This document shows positions 36,461-45,360 of a DNA stretch of 64,000 nt, in pieces. Made by a program: the position numbers and the translations under genes. This DNA comes from Hallella colorans (GTDB lineage: Bacteria > Bacteroidota > Bacteroidia > Bacteroidales > Bacteroidaceae), in the NCBI RefSeq assembly GCF_003096815.1, contig NZ_QENY01000006.1, positions 62,001 through 126,000 on the forward strand. The letters run 5' to 3'. The notes beneath the pieces were generated by a model. The model ran no database searches. It was not told where the DNA came from and worked only from the letters and a program-made list of their open reading frames with translations. How positions within the stretch are numbered: the stretch's first letter is position 1; each line of letters starts with the position of its first letter.

Positions 36461-37813
36461 ATGAAAAAACTTATCTATTCAATGCTGGCGTTGGCCATCG
36501 CCACGCTCGCATTTACAAGTTGCGAGGATGTTCCCGCACCATTCGATACCGACTATCACGAAAATGGCGGCGCCATTCCCACAGACCCCACCGGTGAGGG
36601 CACTTTGGCCTCTCCATACAACGTGGCCAAGGTAATACAGATTATCAAAGCTGGCGAACAAACCGAAAAAGAGGTGTATTTCAAGGGCATCATCACCAAC
36701 ATCAAGGAAATAGACACGGGGCAATTCGGCAACGCCATCTACTCGGTCAGCGACACGAAAGAGGGCAAAAACTCTTTCTTGGTATATCGTGGCAAAGGTT
36801 TGAACGGCCAAAAGTTTACCACTGGAAATGAAATTAACGTGGGCGACACGGTGGTAGTGCTCGGCCAGTTGACCATATTTAACGGCACGCTCGAAACCAC
36901 ACCCGGAAGCAAGATTATATCCATCAACGGCAAAGGCGGCACCGGCGGAGACGATACACCCACCATTACCCCAGCCGGAGAGGGCACCAAAGAGTCGCCC
37001 TACAACGTAGCCAAGGCGCTTGCCCTAACCAAGGCACTGCCTAAGGATGGCAAATCCAACGACGTTTACGTAATGGGCACCATCGTCGGGACCCCTTCTA
37101 TCGACACCGGAACATACGGCAATGCCACCTACGACATATCTGATGACGGCAAATCGGCCGTCACTTTCAAGGTGTTTCGTGGCTACGCTTTCAACGGCAA
37201 AAAGTTTAAGGCAGGAGACAAACTGAAAGCAGGCGACAAGGTTGTGGTCTATGGCAAGTTGCTCAACTACTTTGGCAACACGCCTGAGATGGCCCAAGGC
37301 AACAAACTCATATCCGTCAATGGCAAAACTTCGTTTGACAACACAGGCGAAACACCGGGCGAGAACCCATCCGATACACCCACAGGCCTGACCATAAACG
37401 GTACCATCGTGACGGCCGTGAACGCTAAAGCGACCGTTGGTGCCACCACAGCGACTATCAATCTTGGCAAACTTACGCTGGCCAAGGGTGCGGAAGTGAC
37501 CACCGTACAGCTTTCTGACGGGTCGACCATCACGTTCGGGGGTGGTGAAAACACGAATAACAAACCGGTGTTCTATCCAACCACAAAGGGCGTGCGCGTA
37601 TACGCCAACAACATAATCAAGTTTGACTGCAAAGCCAAGATTGCCAAAATAGTGTTCACATGCGACGCTTACAATGGGCAAAACTATGTTGGCAACAAGA
37701 CCGCGACCATCACTTTTGATGGCAACAAGGGCACCTACATCAACAAACACTTTGAGAACAAAGGTGGCGTCCAGCTGCGCGTGCAAACCATAACAGTGAC
37801 TTACGCAAAATAA
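36461..37813 (+). CDS. DUF6359-family lipoprotein with tandem OB-fold domains
   Basis: A 450-residue lipoprotein (signal ends at TLAFTSC, Cys21). Two repeats of about 110-120 residues, each opening GEGT...SPYNVAKA and containing YFKGIITNIKEIDTG or VMGTIVGTPSIDTG, match the DUF6359 OB-fold. They lie at about 45-160 and 175-290. A third, beta-sandwich-like domain follows at about 310-450 (KIAKIVFTCDAYNGQNYVGN). OB folds commonly bind single-stranded nucleic acid or oligosaccharide. It is the last gene of the receptor operon. Confidence 0.82.
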   Translation: MKKLIYSMLALAIATLAFTSCEDVPAPFDTDYHENGGAIPTDPTGEGTLASPYNVAKVIQIIKAGEQTEKEVYFKGIITNIKEIDTGQFGNAIYSVSDTKEGKNSFLVYRGKGLNGQKFTTGNEINVGDTVVVLGQLTIFNGTLETTPGSKIISINGKGGTGGDDTPTITPAGEGTKESPYNVAKALALTKALPKDGKSNDVYVMGTIVGTPSIDTGTYGNATYDISDDGKSAVTFKVFRGYAFNGKKFKAGDKLKAGDKVVVYGKLLNYFGNTPEMAQGNKLISVNGKTSFDNTGETPGENPSDTPTGLTINGTIVTAVNAKATVGATTATINLGKLTLAKGAEVTTVQLSDGSTITFGGGENTNNKPVFYPTTKGVRVYANNIIKFDCKAKIAKIVFTCDAYNGQNYVGNKTATITFDGNKGTYINKHFENKGGVQLRVQTITVTYAK

Positions 37814-37860
37814 AAAAACTTAATTATCAGCGCCATATAGGCAAAATGTCAGCGAATTGC

Positions 37861-37891
37861 TTGGCGGGTTGCATTATTCTTCGTAATTTTG
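37861..37891 (+). promoter_or_regulatory. Promoter of the L31 gene
   Basis: TTG (37861-37863) and TAATTTTG (37884-37891) separated by 20 bases, about 50 bases before the ATG. Confidence 0.65.
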
Positions 37892-37942
37892 CACCCGCTA
37901 ACAATATAGCATAGACAATATTCACAAATAATAATTGACACA

Positions 37943-38194
37943 ATGAAAAAAGGTATTCATCCCGAAAACTATCGCCCCGTCGTATTCAAGGATATGTCCA
38001 ACGGCGATATGTTCCTCTCAAAATCTACATGCAAGACTTCAGATACAGTAGAGTTTGAAGGCGAAACTTACCCCGTGGTAAAGGTCGAAATCTCAAGCAC
38101 TTCCCACCCGTTCTACACTGGTAAGAAGAAGCTCGTCGACACAGCAGGTCGCGTAGACCGCTTCATGAACCGTTACGGTAAGCTCAAGAAGTAA
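37943..38194 (+). CDS. rpmE2: Ribosomal protein L31, type B
   Basis: An 83-residue L31 protein of the large subunit. It has the type B pattern ([47 protein letters not shown]) and lacks the zinc-binding CxxC pairs of type A. It has its own promoter and terminator and is not part of the flanking nuclease locus. Confidence 0.97.
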   Translation: MKKGIHPENYRPVVFKDMSNGDMFLSKSTCKTSDTVEFEGETYPVVKVEISSTSHPFYTGKKKLVDTAGRVDRFMNRYGKLKK

Positions 38195-38231
38195 CACGGC
38201 GAAATACCTATACGGTATAAACGATTTTAAC

Positions 38232-38280
38232 AAAAGTGCGGTTGAATGTAGTTGCATATGCGTTCAGTCGCACTTTTTCT
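38232..38280 (+). terminator. Intrinsic terminator of the L31 gene
   Basis: Arms AAAAGTGCG and CGCACTTTT with an inner TTGAA/TTCA pairing and a T tract. It covers early in-frame ATGs of the next reading frame and so argues for the later start at 38312. Confidence 0.8.
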
Positions 38281-38311
38281 TTTGCTTGCCCTACCCCATA
38301 ACATCTTCTAT

Positions 38312-39217
38312 ATGAAACTCACGCCTCTCCTCATATTGTGCGCCCTTCCACTTTGCTTTGCTTGCGGAGATGACATAGACATCGTTAGGCCAGACAAGCC
38401 TGACAAACCAGCCATCACGAGCGACAACGTCAACGCAAACCCCACCTACAACAAGGCATACACCCGATTGGAAATGCCACGCTTGCGCCAAGGCAACGAC
38501 ACCATCTTGGTGCACCGAACGTCTGGAAACACCGTGAACTATATCACAGAGTGGGACATTGATAAGAAATCGCAGCGATGGAGTTGCTACGTGATGAACC
38601 GCGCGTTGGCCCAGCAAAACGTGACACGTTATTACAGCGAAGACAACCAATACCCTCGCGACCCACTCATCCCCCTATCCATGCAATGGGCAGAAGACCC
38701 ATATTGGTACAACGGTAAAAAACTCGATCATGGACATATCTGCCCCTCGGCCGACCGCCTATCGTCGTTCGACATGAACTATCAGACATTTTTTCTCACC
38801 AACATGCAACCCCAATTCAATGTTTTCAACACTGGTTTATGGGCCAAATTGGAGAAGAAAGTGCGTATCATCGCATCCACTTGCGACACCCTTTATGTAT
38901 GCAAGGGCGGCACCATAGACGAAGGTAAGTACGGCGGTTACAACAAAGTGTATAGCAGATTGGGCAATGGTCTCATCATGCCACGCTACTTCTTCATGGC
39001 ACTGCTCCGCCTGAACAACGGCAGATACAACGCCATAGGTATCTGGACAGACCAGATAGCCAATGCCCACGATAGCGGTCAGCGCATGGCGCAATACGCT
39101 ATCAGTATCGACGAGTTGGAAAAACGCACGGGCATTGACTTCTTTTGCAATCTTCCTGATGCCGTTGAGGACAAAGTGGAAAAGGCTTTCGGCTCCGCTG
39201 TCTCGTGGGGTTTGTGA
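38312..39217 (+). CDS. DNA/RNA non-specific endonuclease (NUC1 type), lipoprotein
   Basis: A 301-residue beta-beta-alpha-metal nuclease. The catalytic motif DHGHICPSADR has His142 in the place of the DRGH histidine, and LTNMQPQFNVFN supplies the metal-binding Asn. The signal MKLTPLLILCALPLCFAC ends with a lipidation cysteine, so it is anchored in the envelope and likely faces outward. It cuts single- or double-stranded DNA and RNA without sequence preference. The start at 38312 is preferred to 38252 because the latter lies in the L31 terminator. Confidence 0.9.
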   Translation: MKLTPLLILCALPLCFACGDDIDIVRPDKPDKPAITSDNVNANPTYNKAYTRLEMPRLRQGNDTILVHRTSGNTVNYITEWDIDKKSQRWSCYVMNRALAQQNVTRYYSEDNQYPRDPLIPLSMQWAEDPYWYNGKKLDHGHICPSADRLSSFDMNYQTFFLTNMQPQFNVFNTGLWAKLEKKVRIIASTCDTLYVCKGGTIDEGKYGGYNKVYSRLGNGLIMPRYFFMALLRLNNGRYNAIGIWTDQIANAHDSGQRMAQYAISIDELEKRTGIDFFCNLPDAVEDKVEKAFGSAVSWGL

Positions 39218-39818
39218 CCTTTGAGCCACACTGACGCACACAGCGTCAAAATCGTTGCCGCATGGCATGGGCAATGAATACAGTGGACAATGACAGGCAC
39301 TATGTCTATAAGCATCCTCTCAAAAGACAAACTAAAACGATCCATTTTCGATTAAATGAAAGTTGCTTCTTGAAAGAGTATGTCTGTCATACTAATCTTA
39401 TTAGGCCTCATGCAAGCCAAGTAAGCACTTTTACGTTTTAACATATAGCAATAAGAAAAATGAGCTGGAAACTTGATCAAGCTACCGAAAAGAAAAGCCG
39501 AACACACGGCCAACGTTAAAATATTATATATATTAACCCTCAAACTTGTAAATTTCGTATTTTTTTTACTAAATTGCATCAAATTAAAGGTAAGCAGCAC
39601 AAAATAGCCTTGAGATGCCTCGATTTCACCTCGAAGTCACAATGCGCAGGCCAAGAAAGGAACAGGATGTATTAAATAGCCTTTTGAGTATATGCCTTGC
39701 GAGGCAAAAAAACAAGAAGAAAACAGGCTGCCAACCATTAAATTTACATCAATTGAAAATTGAAACGGTGGCAATTTATAAGAACCACCATAAATATTTT
39801 TTTAAAAAACTTAAGATT
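39218..39818. other. AT-rich intergenic region
   Basis: About 600 bases with no supported gene, hairpin or clear promoter. The frame that runs into the GlsB gene from 39615 has no resemblance to that family. Confidence 0.4.
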
Positions 39819-40064
39819 ATGAATGGTTTTATTGGCTCCATTATCATTGGAGCATTAGCAGGATGGTTAGTGGGCTTTATCGCCCCCAAAGGCAAAGACG
39901 GTTGTATATGGAACATCCTTATCGGCATTGTCGGAGGATTTATTGGTGGTAATGTGCTTTCATGGATAGGAGTAGATTGGGGCGGTGGCTTCTGGGGTTC
40001 TTTAGGAACCGCTGTCGTAGGTGCCGCCATTCTCTTGTGGGCATGGAACTTAATAAAGAAATAG
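39819..40064 (+). CDS. GlsB/YeaQ/YmgE-family membrane protein
   Basis: An 81-residue protein with three hydrophobic, glycine-rich segments: FIGSIIIGALAGWLVGFI, ILIGIVGGFIGGNVLSW and GSLGTAVVGAAILLWAW. It matches the transglycosylase-associated (GlsB/YeaQ) family, a stress-linked inner-membrane protein of unclear function. The start at 39819 is the normal family N-terminus. Confidence 0.88.
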   Translation: MNGFIGSIIIGALAGWLVGFIAPKGKDGCIWNILIGIVGGFIGGNVLSWIGVDWGGGFWGSLGTAVVGAAILLWAWNLIKK

Positions 40065-40090
40065 CACAGACTACCCATTAATGGTTAATA

Positions 40091-40133
40091 AACAGCAAAT
40101 CCTAACAAGTTCAACCTGTTAGGATTTGCTGTT
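40091..40133 (+). terminator. Strong hairpin after the GlsB gene
   Basis: AACAGCAAATCCTAACA and TGTTAGGATTTGCTGTT form a perfect 17-bp stem with a nine-base loop. The T tract is short (TTTG). Probable terminator. Confidence 0.65.
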
Positions 40134-40340
40134 TGTCCCTCGTCCCACCCTCGTCAGTCTGTAATAGTCAGCTAATGGTAGTGCTAAATGAATGATGCTA
40201 AATGCAATATGCGGTAATCATGCTGGGCAATGCTACATGCAAGAATGGCGAATCGAACGCCGTCAGTGCCCCTATCTGACTACCTAAGAGTTTTTTAGCT
40301 CACACCTATCACAAACGAGACTATACCTGTAAAAACTGTG

Positions 40341-40796
40341 TCAGTCTGCCAACTCCGTAGAAAAATTGGCTGCCTGTATCTTGATTTCAAGTTCGCGAAG
40401 CTGCTTGGAATATGTGTCTATCTGCTTACCAACAGCTCTGACATCTACCGTATTGACATATTTAATTTCCGACCTGCTGTAACGTTCCAATGACTCGGTG
40501 GCCTGTTTAAAAACATTGTGCAAAATAGAAACACGCAGTGTGAGCGCGTCTTTCTCGGCCATAAGCTCCGTGAGAGTTTTACCCTCCACCAGAGTGTGCA
40601 TGTTGGTCTTGTTGATGAGGAATATGAGCTTCTGCAACCTGTCAAGGCAAGCATCCAGTTGGCTCATCAATTCGCTGGGATCTTCGGCCGGCTCATTGCC
40701 CTCCTGCACTTTCACATTGTTCTCCAAACGTGTGCCAAGCTGCTCTATTTTCTTTTGGGTATCCTTGCGGATAGCCAAGGCTTCTGCTAATTTCAT
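40341..40796 (-). CDS. DIP1984-family protein
   Basis: A 151-residue, almost wholly helical cytoplasmic protein. It opens MKLAEALAIRKDTQKKIEQL and continues with EDPSELMSQLDACLDRLQKLI, the pattern of the DIP1984 (septicolysin-related) family. Function unknown. Its promoter element TACCTTTG lies at 40865-40858 on the minus strand. Confidence 0.85.
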   Translation of the reverse strand: MKLAEALAIRKDTQKKIEQLGTRLENNVKVQEGNEPAEDPSELMSQLDACLDRLQKLIFLINKTNMHTLVEGKTLTELMAEKDALTLRVSILHNVFKQATESLERYSRSEIKYVNTVDVRAVGKQIDTYSKQLRELEIKIQAANFSTELAD

Positions 40797-40857
40797 GTTG
40801 TAGGCTATTTTTTTATAGTTATTGGCGGAAAAGCTTCCGTCATTGATACTTATACAA

Positions 40858-40865
40858 CAAAGGTA
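40858..40865 (-). promoter_or_regulatory. -7 promoter element for the DIP1984 gene
   Basis: TACCTTTG on the minus strand, about 62 bases before the ATG. Confidence 0.5.
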
Positions 40866-41113
40866 AGCATTAATTTTGATTAATAATGCTATATTTGAAA
40901 AAATATTTGAAATTATCGGTGTATATAAAGACCTACTGAAGAGTCATCTACCCTGACGATGACTCCGTGGTATGAGGCATGCGGATACAGATTGATGGTC
41001 AAAGCACATCAATGAAACACGTGCGGATGAGACGGCGGAACGTGATCTTGCCATTTTTTTGAACCAAAAATTATTAAGCTGCAACCCATTTGAAACAAAC
41101 CTTATAAAGACAT

Positions 41114-41140
41114 AAAAGCCGCGCTTCACAGCGAGGCTTA
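41114..41140 (-). terminator. Possible terminator of the flavodoxin operon
   Basis: On the minus strand AAGCCTCGC and GCGCGGCTT pair with one mismatch over a six-base loop, followed by TTATG. It is 100 bases past the DUF2023 stop. Confidence 0.4.
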
Positions 41141-41241
41141 AACATATTATACAAAAACATTATGAATTTCTATTTTTACTATTACACAAGATGAAATTTA
41201 TGGCTAATGATGAATTGATTAAAATCTATTTATGTGTTGTT

Positions 41242-41601
41242 TTAGCATCCCGAACATCTGCCCATCTTTGTCTTACGCTGACAATAGCGCTCACACTGCA
41301 TGCGGATGTCATAACCTAAGAGCGTGCCTAACATAAAATCTTCCTCGGGTGTCAGGTCACTCAACGATTTATTAACAACCAACCGAATGGCATCCAAGCA
41401 CTCCTTGCTACCAAAAAAAAGGTTGACGGTGTCGGCTCCGGCAGGATGCATGACATAATTGATGCCCCGATGCTCTAATCGCTTGATGGCATATGCGGCA
41501 TAACGGCGGTTGAAAGTGTAGAGAACCATCTGCCGAACGCCTTTCTGATATTCATAAATGTGGTTCATAAGAACCTTCATCTCTATGGGGACATCAGTCA
41601 T
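41242..41601 (-). CDS. DUF2023-family protein linked to flavodoxin
   Basis: A 119-residue protein matching DUF2023, with MNHIYEYQKGVRQMVLYTF near the start and a cysteine-containing tail (RMQCERYCQRKTKMGRCSGC) that could bind metal. In Bacteroidales this family is usually placed directly after a flavodoxin gene, as here (68 bases), and may be a partner in electron transfer. An in-frame ATG at 41580 is equally plausible as start. Confidence 0.8.
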   Translation of the reverse strand: MTDVPIEMKVLMNHIYEYQKGVRQMVLYTFNRRYAAYAIKRLEHRGINYVMHPAGADTVNLFFGSKECLDAIRLVVNKSLSDLTPEEDFMLGTLLGYDIRMQCERYCQRKTKMGRCSGC

Positions 41602-41669
41602 GTCATTAAAATTTTAAACATTAAACTATAAAAAATACTACAAGGGTCTTTCTCGTGACTTTGACGTGT

Positions 41670-42158
41670 TTAGAACCCGAGCGTCGGTATCCAAGCGTCT
41701 ATGCGTTCTTCGGTTTTGCCATCCTCATTGACATCGTCAAGAGCCAACCCCACGAAATGGCCATCCACCACAGCGTCAGAATCGTCAAACTCATAGCCAT
41801 CTGTCGACACCGCACCAACGAGTGTGGCACCTGCCTCTTGGGCTGCGTCATAGAGTTCTTTCATGGCACTGCAAAAGGTGTCAGAATATGAGGCGGAGTC
41901 TCCACAGCCAAACACGGCCACCTTCTTACCTGACAAGTCGGCCTTTTTAACTATCTCTATACCATCATACCAATCGTCTTGCAACTCTCCTGCGCCCCAT
42001 GTGGAACTGCCAAGAAGGATATTGTCTGCCTCGGCAAGCTGCTCGGCGGTAAGGTCAGAAACAGCTATTACCTCTGCGCCAAGTTTGCTGGCGATAGTCT
42101 GTGCGATGCTCTCACAAGTTCCGGTTGACGAACCGTATACTACAATCGTTTTGCTCAT
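41670..42158 (-). CDS. fldA: Flavodoxin
   Basis: A 162-residue long-chain flavodoxin. The phosphate-binding loop YGSSTGTCESIA is at residues 8-19; the isoalloxazine loops near SSTWGAGE and FGCGDSASYSD are conserved. It binds FMN and carries single electrons in the cytoplasm, replacing ferredoxin, often when iron is scarce. The promoter (TTG at 42228-42226, TATCTTTG at 42205-42198) is close upstream. It is the first gene of a pair with DUF2023. Confidence 0.95.
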   Translation of the reverse strand: MSKTIVVYGSSTGTCESIAQTIASKLGAEVIAVSDLTAEQLAEADNILLGSSTWGAGELQDDWYDGIEIVKKADLSGKKVAVFGCGDSASYSDTFCSAMKELYDAAQEAGATLVGAVSTDGYEFDDSDAVVDGHFVGLALDDVNEDGKTEERIDAWIPTLGF

Positions 42159-42189
42159 TTCGTTTGAAATTTATATGTCGTTTTATTTT

Positions 42190-42556
42190 TACTGTTGCAA
42201 AGATAATTGGTTTTCGAATATGCCACAATACCTAAAAATTAGGATTTTGCGTAAATACCTACATGTGATGAATAATTTCTGAAAGAAAACATGCCGCTTT
42301 TGCAAGTACGGATCAATCTTGAGGATCGCCTGCAAGATGGCGAGGGGGACCAGTAATTTCATCTGCAGTTTGCTGGCAAGCAAGATTGCCGGTAAATACA
42401 TACAGGCCAATTTGTCATCGTTAACGGTCATATCATTGTTATGCTCCATAGCATACACATTAATCTCTACAGCTTTTTGCATGTTTGCCCCGATCTTGTA
42501 GAAAATATCATGGTCATTGAGAGCAGTATAGTAAATGAAGATACCATCTTTTTCAT
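42190..42556 (-). pseudogene. Frameshifted small gene with signal peptide, family unknown
   Basis: An ATG at 42556 after a purine-rich leader opens MKKMVSSFTILLSMTMIFS, a clean signal peptide, but stops after 29 codons (42467). The next frame is open from about 42600 down to 42190 and includes YLPAVL-like helical sequence (CMYLPAILLASKLQMKLLV). A single one-base shift near 42480 would join signal peptide and body. A CTATTTGC promoter-like site lies near 42655. No family recognised. Confidence 0.3.
42198..42228 (-). promoter_or_regulatory. Promoter of the flavodoxin gene
   Basis: TTG (42228-42226) and TATCTTTG (42205-42198) 20 bases apart, about 40 bases before the ATG. Confidence 0.65.
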
Positions 42557-42815
42557 TTCTCTTTCTTTGTTTATAAATCCATCTTGTACATTATACCTTT
42601 ATAAATGAACTGTCATTAAACATATAATTCCCGCGAAATTCACTGATTTATATTGCAAATAGAAAATAAAGTGTCAAACAAAGCAAAGCATATCGTGTAT
42701 TGTATGCGACACCAAAATTTTGTTGTAACACGTCAAGCATGAGTGCCGACTAATATGGTTTGGATTTTTTAAAAACAAAAATGACGATATTATAAGGAAT
42801 TTGTAAAAAATACTC

Positions 42816-42823
42816 TATCTTTG
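42816..42823 (+). promoter_or_regulatory. -7 promoter element for the SlyD-like gene
   Basis: TATCTTTG about 31 bases before the ATG; the -33 element is not clear. Confidence 0.5.
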
Positions 42824-42854
42824 TAAACCAAAATAATAAACGAGCATTTGCAAA

Positions 42855-43433
42855 ATGATGGAAAAGTATATTAGCATATATTACCGACTCTGTGACGTGA
42901 CAGACGGGCAAAATGAACTTATCGAGGAGTTTTCTAAAGACTACCCATACCACTGCATATTGGGTATAGGAGAACTTTTGGACGAATTTGAAAGACAAAT
43001 TTCTGAAATTGAAGCAGGCCATGAGTTTGACATTACCCTACGGCCGGAACAGGCTTACGGGGAATATAGCGACGAGAAGGTGGTGGAGATTGAAAAAGAA
43101 ACTTTCGTGGTGGACGGTGCGTTTGATAACGAAAACGTATATGAAGACGCCGTTATACCTCTTCGGGATGAAGATGGCAACTACCTAAAAGGGATTGTCA
43201 TGGAAGTGAGGGACAACTCTGTGATAGTAAACCTAAACCATCCGCTGGCAGGCCGAGTGCTCAATTTTCATGGGGGTGTTATCGAAAACAGAGAAGCATC
43301 CAATAAGGATGTAAACAATATCATAGAGGAATATGATTGTGTAGGCAATCATTGCAACTGCAATTGCAACTGCGAAGATAATAACAGCAAACATCAAGGC
43401 GAATGCCGTTGTAGACATCGCCGCAGAGAATAA
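42855..43433 (+). CDS. FKBP-type peptidyl-prolyl isomerase, SlyD-like
   Basis: A 192-residue cytoplasmic folding helper. The FKBP core is split by an insert-in-flap domain as in SlyD: residues 1-70 (LCDVTDGQNELIEEFSKDYP; GIGELLDEFERQI; FDITLRPEQAYGEY), insert about 75-125, then VNLNHPLAGRVLNFHG. The C-terminal tail (NHCNCNCNCEDN, then HQGECRCRHRRRE) is rich in Cys and His and should bind nickel or other metals. Two ATGs abut (42855, 42858). It has its own promoter element. Confidence 0.9.
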   Translation: MMEKYISIYYRLCDVTDGQNELIEEFSKDYPYHCILGIGELLDEFERQISEIEAGHEFDITLRPEQAYGEYSDEKVVEIEKETFVVDGAFDNENVYEDAVIPLRDEDGNYLKGIVMEVRDNSVIVNLNHPLAGRVLNFHGGVIENREASNKDVNNIIEEYDCVGNHCNCNCNCEDNNSKHQGECRCRHRRRE

Positions 43434-43606
43434 CGAACGAAAAGCCAGACTCGGACTTCGTTAGCGCGATTGCTTTGGGGGGTAACCACACATTGGCAAC
43501 TATGTCGCATTGCAATCACGGCAATGTATTTTTGCAGAAAAAAAGACAGGGGCGTATTCCCCTTAGACATGAACTTCTATCGGACTTCAACATCGGAAAC
43601 AAATAA

Positions 43607-44683
43607 ATGAGCAATACTTTTGGCAACGTCTTCACACTAACCACTTTTGGCGAGAGTCATGGTAAGGCTGTTGGCGGCATCGTTGATGGCATGCCCGCTG
43701 GCATAAAGATTGACACTGCTTTCATACAGCAGGAATTGAACCGACGCAAACCGGGCCAAAGCAAAATAACCACGTCGCGCAACGAAGAGGATCAAGTGGA
43801 ACTGCTGAGCGGTGTCTTTGAGGGAAAAACGACCGGAGCGCCAATTGGATTTGTGGTTTACAACAAAGACCAGCACTCGAAAGACTACGACAACATGCGT
43901 CACCTGTTCAGGCCATCGCATGCAGACTATACCTATTATGAGAAATATGGCTTAAGGGATTATCGCGGAGGCGGACGTACATCAGCACGCATCACCATCA
44001 GCAGAGTAGTAGCGGGTGCGTTGGCAAAGATGGCATTGCGACAAATAGGCATTTCCATACAGGCCTATACGACTCAGGTGGGTCATATCAAATTAGAAAA
44101 AGACTATCATTTGTATGACTTAAAACAAGCCGAAACCAACGCTGTGCGCTGCCCAGACGCAGAGATGGCCCAGCTCATGGAAAACCTTATTTTACATGTA
44201 AAAGAAGCTGGCGACACCATAGGAGGAGTCATAGCCTGCGTCATTAAGGGCACGCCCATTGGGCTGGGCGAGCCAGAATTTGGAAAGCTACATGCCCAAC
44301 TCGGCGCTGCCATGTTGGGGATCAATGCCGTGAAAGGTTTTGAATATGGCGAAGGTTTTGGCGGTGTGGAAGCCCTTGGAAGTGAACAGAATGACGCTTT
44401 CACTATACAAGACGGCAAAATTGAAACTACCACCAACCATAGCGGTGGAGTTCAGGGGGGGATAAGCAATGGGCAGGATATCTTTTTCAGGGTTGCTTTC
44501 AAACCCGTAGCAACCATTTTACAAGAACAAGACACCGTAGACACAGATGGCAACACCACCACACTTATCGCAAAAGGCCGACACGACCCATGCGTTTTGC
44601 CAAGGGCCGTACCCATCGTAGAAGCGATGGCAGCTATGGTGATGATTGATTATTATCTGCTCAACAAGACAACCCGCATATAA
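43607..44683 (+). CDS. aroC: Chorismate synthase
   Basis: A 358-residue chorismate synthase, the last common enzyme of aromatic amino acid synthesis, converting EPSP to chorismate with reduced FMN. Signatures are [19 protein letters not shown] at the N-terminus, [20 protein letters not shown] near 125 and the C-terminal [18 protein letters not shown]. Full length. It stands alone between the SlyD-like gene and a long intergenic region. Confidence 0.97.
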   Translation: MSNTFGNVFTLTTFGESHGKAVGGIVDGMPAGIKIDTAFIQQELNRRKPGQSKITTSRNEEDQVELLSGVFEGKTTGAPIGFVVYNKDQHSKDYDNMRHLFRPSHADYTYYEKYGLRDYRGGGRTSARITISRVVAGALAKMALRQIGISIQAYTTQVGHIKLEKDYHLYDLKQAETNAVRCPDAEMAQLMENLILHVKEAGDTIGGVIACVIKGTPIGLGEPEFGKLHAQLGAAMLGINAVKGFEYGEGFGGVEALGSEQNDAFTIQDGKIETTTNHSGGVQGGISNGQDIFFRVAFKPVATILQEQDTVDTDGNTTTLIAKGRHDPCVLPRAVPIVEAMAAMVMIDYYLLNKTTRI

Positions 44684-44756
44684 GCTATTTATAAAATATT
44701 ATGCAATTTATTGCCAAAACATACGAAAAAACAAAAATATATCGTATATTTGCGGC

Positions 44757-44860
44757 AAAATATGATGAGGGATTTGTGAAAACCCCAATTCAATTAGTTA
44801 AGTCTAGTTTAGTTTTTGTGTTGGTTGGGGACTGACTTATGGCAGTCCCCACTTTTTATT
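44757..44860 (+). ncRNA. Candidate attenuator-like small RNA
   Basis: TATATTTG at 44745-44752 marks a promoter. About 75 bases on, GGGGACTG and CAGTCCCC form an eight-bp terminator stem (44827-44850) followed by a T tract. Upstream CCCCAA (44783-44788) can pair instead with TTGGGG (44825-44830), competing for the same GGGG. A minigene ATG ATG AGG GAT TTG TGA (44764-44781) ends next to CCCCAA. No gene follows on this strand for over 1 kb. Confidence 0.4.
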
Positions 44861-45291
44861 CTACTAAACGCTTGACTTGTTTTCATTCATGAAATTAGGC
44901 TCAGTAGAAAAAGTATGGAGTTTCATTTTGCTATTGAGATTAACCCATTGGTACAATAAATGCCCGTATGTTTTTTTGAAGAGACGCTCACCATGTACAA
45001 CATAGGTGGGCGAATGGGGCGTGTGTACGCTTCGAGATGGCGACAGAATGTTTGCGCATTTTCGTTTTTTCTCTTTAAAACCCTGCTTGTCCCGAACGCA
45101 TTTTTTGAAAAATTAGAAATAGTCAATTATTTGAACAAATAACCCTCTCAAATTCGCTTATTTAAAAATAAGTTTGCCATCGTCCGAAATACGCGAAATC
45201 TGCGATAGTTTGTAAATGGCTGACATTCAGCATTTTTTAAAAAATAGCCTTTATTCTCCTATTTTGTGGTCTGCGGTTGAATATTAAATGG

Positions 45292-45360
45292 CATGGCGTT
45301 TAGGCCTTAAAAGCAACATGATAAGGCACTAATCGCATTACCATTACTATCTAATCATGC
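45292..45360. repeat. Dispersed intergenic repeat, short family
   Basis: GGCATGGCGTTTAGGCCTTA (45292-45311) and TCGCATTACCATTACTATCTAATCA resemble, respectively, the inverted sequence at 58.18 kb and the sequence at 7.67 kb (22 of 25 positions for the latter). Confidence 0.5.

Larger units (their letters stand above)
40797..41241. other. Intergenic region
   Basis: About 445 bases. It holds the -7 element of the DIP1984 gene (40858-40865) and a terminator-like hairpin (41114-41140). Nothing else is recognised. Confidence 0.4.
42159..42854. other. Intergenic region with a decayed gene
   Basis: About 700 bases. The flavodoxin promoter is at the left and the SlyD-like promoter element at the right. 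Between them is a minus-strand frameshifted coding remnant (42190-42556). Confidence 0.4.

Noticed and set aside
38252-38311. Earlier start for the NUC1 nuclease
   Set aside because: These codons overlap the L31 terminator and hide the lipoprotein signal that begins cleanly at 38312.
44993-45142. Small frame starting MYNIGGRMGRVYASRW
   Set aside because: No promoter, no relatives recognised and a composition typical of chance frames in this gap.
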